From the NCBI GenBank assembly GCA_900555005.1, contig USJM01000004.1, positions 1 through 23,762 of the forward strand: a stretch of 23,762 bases of DNA, in the 5' to 3' direction. The DNA is from an uncultured Lachnospiraceae bacterium (lineage in GTDB: Bacteria; Bacillota_A; Clostridia; Lachnospirales; Lachnospiraceae). The position numbers and the translations under genes were made by a program. The stretch's first letter is position 1, and every line of letters starts with the position of its first letter. Below are positions 22,857-23,762 of the stretch, in pieces. Below the pieces are notes generated by a model. The model made no database searches. It was not told the origin of the DNA and saw nothing but the letters and a program-made list of their open reading frames with translations.

Positions 22857-23762
22857 ATGGAATCAATGTATGAGAGATGTCAGAAGGTGATGTCAGGTGT
22901 GTCATCACGGGCTACTACACTTGGCGTGGTCGATTCGGAAGGTTGCTGGCTGAAGACGGAGGACGGCAGACGTGTACTGGATTTTGCCAGCGGTGTTGCG
23001 GTCAATAATCTTGGAGCAAAGAATCCTGAGGTATGCGGCGCGATCCGCGCCGAGCTGGATCGCATGATTCATGTCGGCCACAACGTTGTCTACTACGAAT
23101 CCTATGTGCGGATGGCGGAGAAACTGGTCGAACTGACCGGCGGCGACACGAAGGTTTATTTTTCCAACTCCGGGGCGGAGGCGAATGAGGGAGCCCTGAA
23201 GCTGGCGAAATATGTGACAAAAAGGCCTGGGATCATTGCGTTCAGAAATTCATTCCACGGCAGGACACTTGCAACTGTGTCAATCACAGGATCGAACAGT
23301 GCCTACCGGAAATATTACGAGCCGCTTGTGCCTTCGATCTACTGGGCGGATTACTGCGATCTCTACCATCATCCGGAATCCGGACAGATTGTGGACGGAA
23401 AACCTGGATATCTGAGACAGTTTGATGAGATTTTTGAGAAGCTGATTGCGCCGGACATGGTGGCCGCGATCATCGTTGAGCCGGTCCAGGGAGAAGGCGG
23501 GTATATCGTTCCGGAGAAAACGTTTCTCCAGGGCCTTCGCGAGATCTGCGACCGGTACGGAATCATGCTGATCTTTGATGAGATTCAGTGCGGCATGGGA
23601 CGAACTGGATATTATTTTGCATGGCAGTCTTATGGTGTACAGCCAGACGTGATGACGTGCGCCAAAGCACTTGGGTGCGGTGTTCCGGTTGGAGCTTTCG
23701 TTCTTGGTGAAAAAGCAGCAGCAGCGTCTCTGGTGCCGGGAGACCATGGTACAACTTATGGT
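22857..23762 (+). CDS. Class III aminotransferase (GABA/ornithine type), cut by the window edge
   Basis: The first 302 codons of a PLP-dependent fold-type I transaminase; the frame is open to the last base. Features are the start MYERCQKVMSGVSSRAT, FASGVAVNNLG, the phosphate-binding SNSGAEANEGALKLAK, FRNSFHGRT, the PLP-ring Asp in LIFDEIQCGMGRTG and the Schiff-base Lys in TCAKALGCGVPVGAF. The family moves the amino group from 4-aminobutyrate, ornithine derivatives or other omega-amines to 2-oxoglutarate or pyruvate. ATG 22857 lies seven bases after GGAGG. It follows the alcohol dehydrogenase by 119 bases, so the aldehyde product could be reduced by that enzyme. The exact substrate cannot be called from the sequence. 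Confidence 0.93.
   Translation, partial: MESMYERCQKVMSGVSSRATTLGVVDSEGCWLKTEDGRRVLDFASGVAVNNLGAKNPEVCGAIRAELDRMIHVGHNVVYYESYVRMAEKLVELTGGDTKVYFSNSGAEANEGALKLAKYVTKRPGIIAFRNSFHGRTLATVSITGSNSAYRKYYEPLVPSIYWADYCDLYHHPESGQIVDGKPGYLRQFDEIFEKLIAPDMVAAIIVEPVQGEGGYIVPEKTFLQGLREICDRYGIMLIFDEIQCGMGRTGYYFAWQSYGVQPDVMTCAKALGCGVPVGAFVLGEKAAAASLVPGDHGTTYG

Overview
The window looks like a chromosome segment of an anaerobic, mid-GC Bacillota, probably a gut Clostridia or Lachnospiraceae-type organism. Evidence is the oxygen-sensitive [FeFe] hydrogenase, the GGAGG-type ribosome binding sites, endonuclease IV, CrcB, HxlR and GntR regulators, a DUF1848 protein and a cytosolic GH2 beta-mannosidase. I saw no rRNA, tRNA, CRISPR array or intact mobile element. 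The taxonomic call is inference.

Layout. 1-3700 is a scrambled accessory stretch: a small hypothetical gene, a decayed ORF, a Fic protein behind an array of inverted half-sites, a 5'-truncated phosphatase copy, an ABM monooxygenase, and remnants of an MBL-fold hydrolase and a MoaF-like gene. 3900-7600 holds an [FeFe] hydrogenase with a C-terminal rubredoxin domain, an AlkD-like DNA alkylation repair protein, a frameshifted DUF1810 gene and a nitroreductase. 7600-9500 has an AAA_14/DUF4143 ATPase behind repeated operator-like sequences, followed by an ogt remnant. 9500-11460 is a redox cluster: a PNPOx-like flavoprotein and a YgiD-like dioxygenase, divergent from an HxlR regulator that is followed by a tiny hydrophobic ORF. 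11550-13140 has a frameshifted histidine phosphatase and a DUF1848 protein. 13290-13940 is a scar where a solute-binding protein gene is cut by a tyrosine recombinase remnant. 14090-15860 is a co-directional set: LMW protein tyrosine phosphatase, endonuclease IV (nfo) and crcB. 15950-18690 is a frameshifted beta-mannosidase and its terminator. 18690-23762 is a GntR regulator divergent from a RocB-like M20 peptidase, an iron-containing alcohol dehydrogenase and a class III aminotransferase that runs off the right edge.

How the genes work together. The last block reads as one GntR-controlled catabolic operon: a deacylase or peptidase, a transaminase and an aldehyde/alcohol oxidoreductase. Its promoter region carries three GTATAC-centred sites, an 18-bp perfect palindrome and a terminator-like hairpin in the leader. 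The HxlR-ygiD-PNPOx block reads as an electrophile or redox-responsive unit.

Two kinds of damage coexist. One is true rearrangement: truncated phosphatase, MBL, SBP, integrase and ogt copies. The other is a set of single-base frameshifts in otherwise clean genes (DUF1810, histidine phosphatase, beta-mannosidase, the M20 peptidase twice, alcohol dehydrogenase, probably the 505-854 ORF). Nearly all are single-base deletions in short runs of one base, so sequencing or assembly error must be excluded before calling them pseudogenes.
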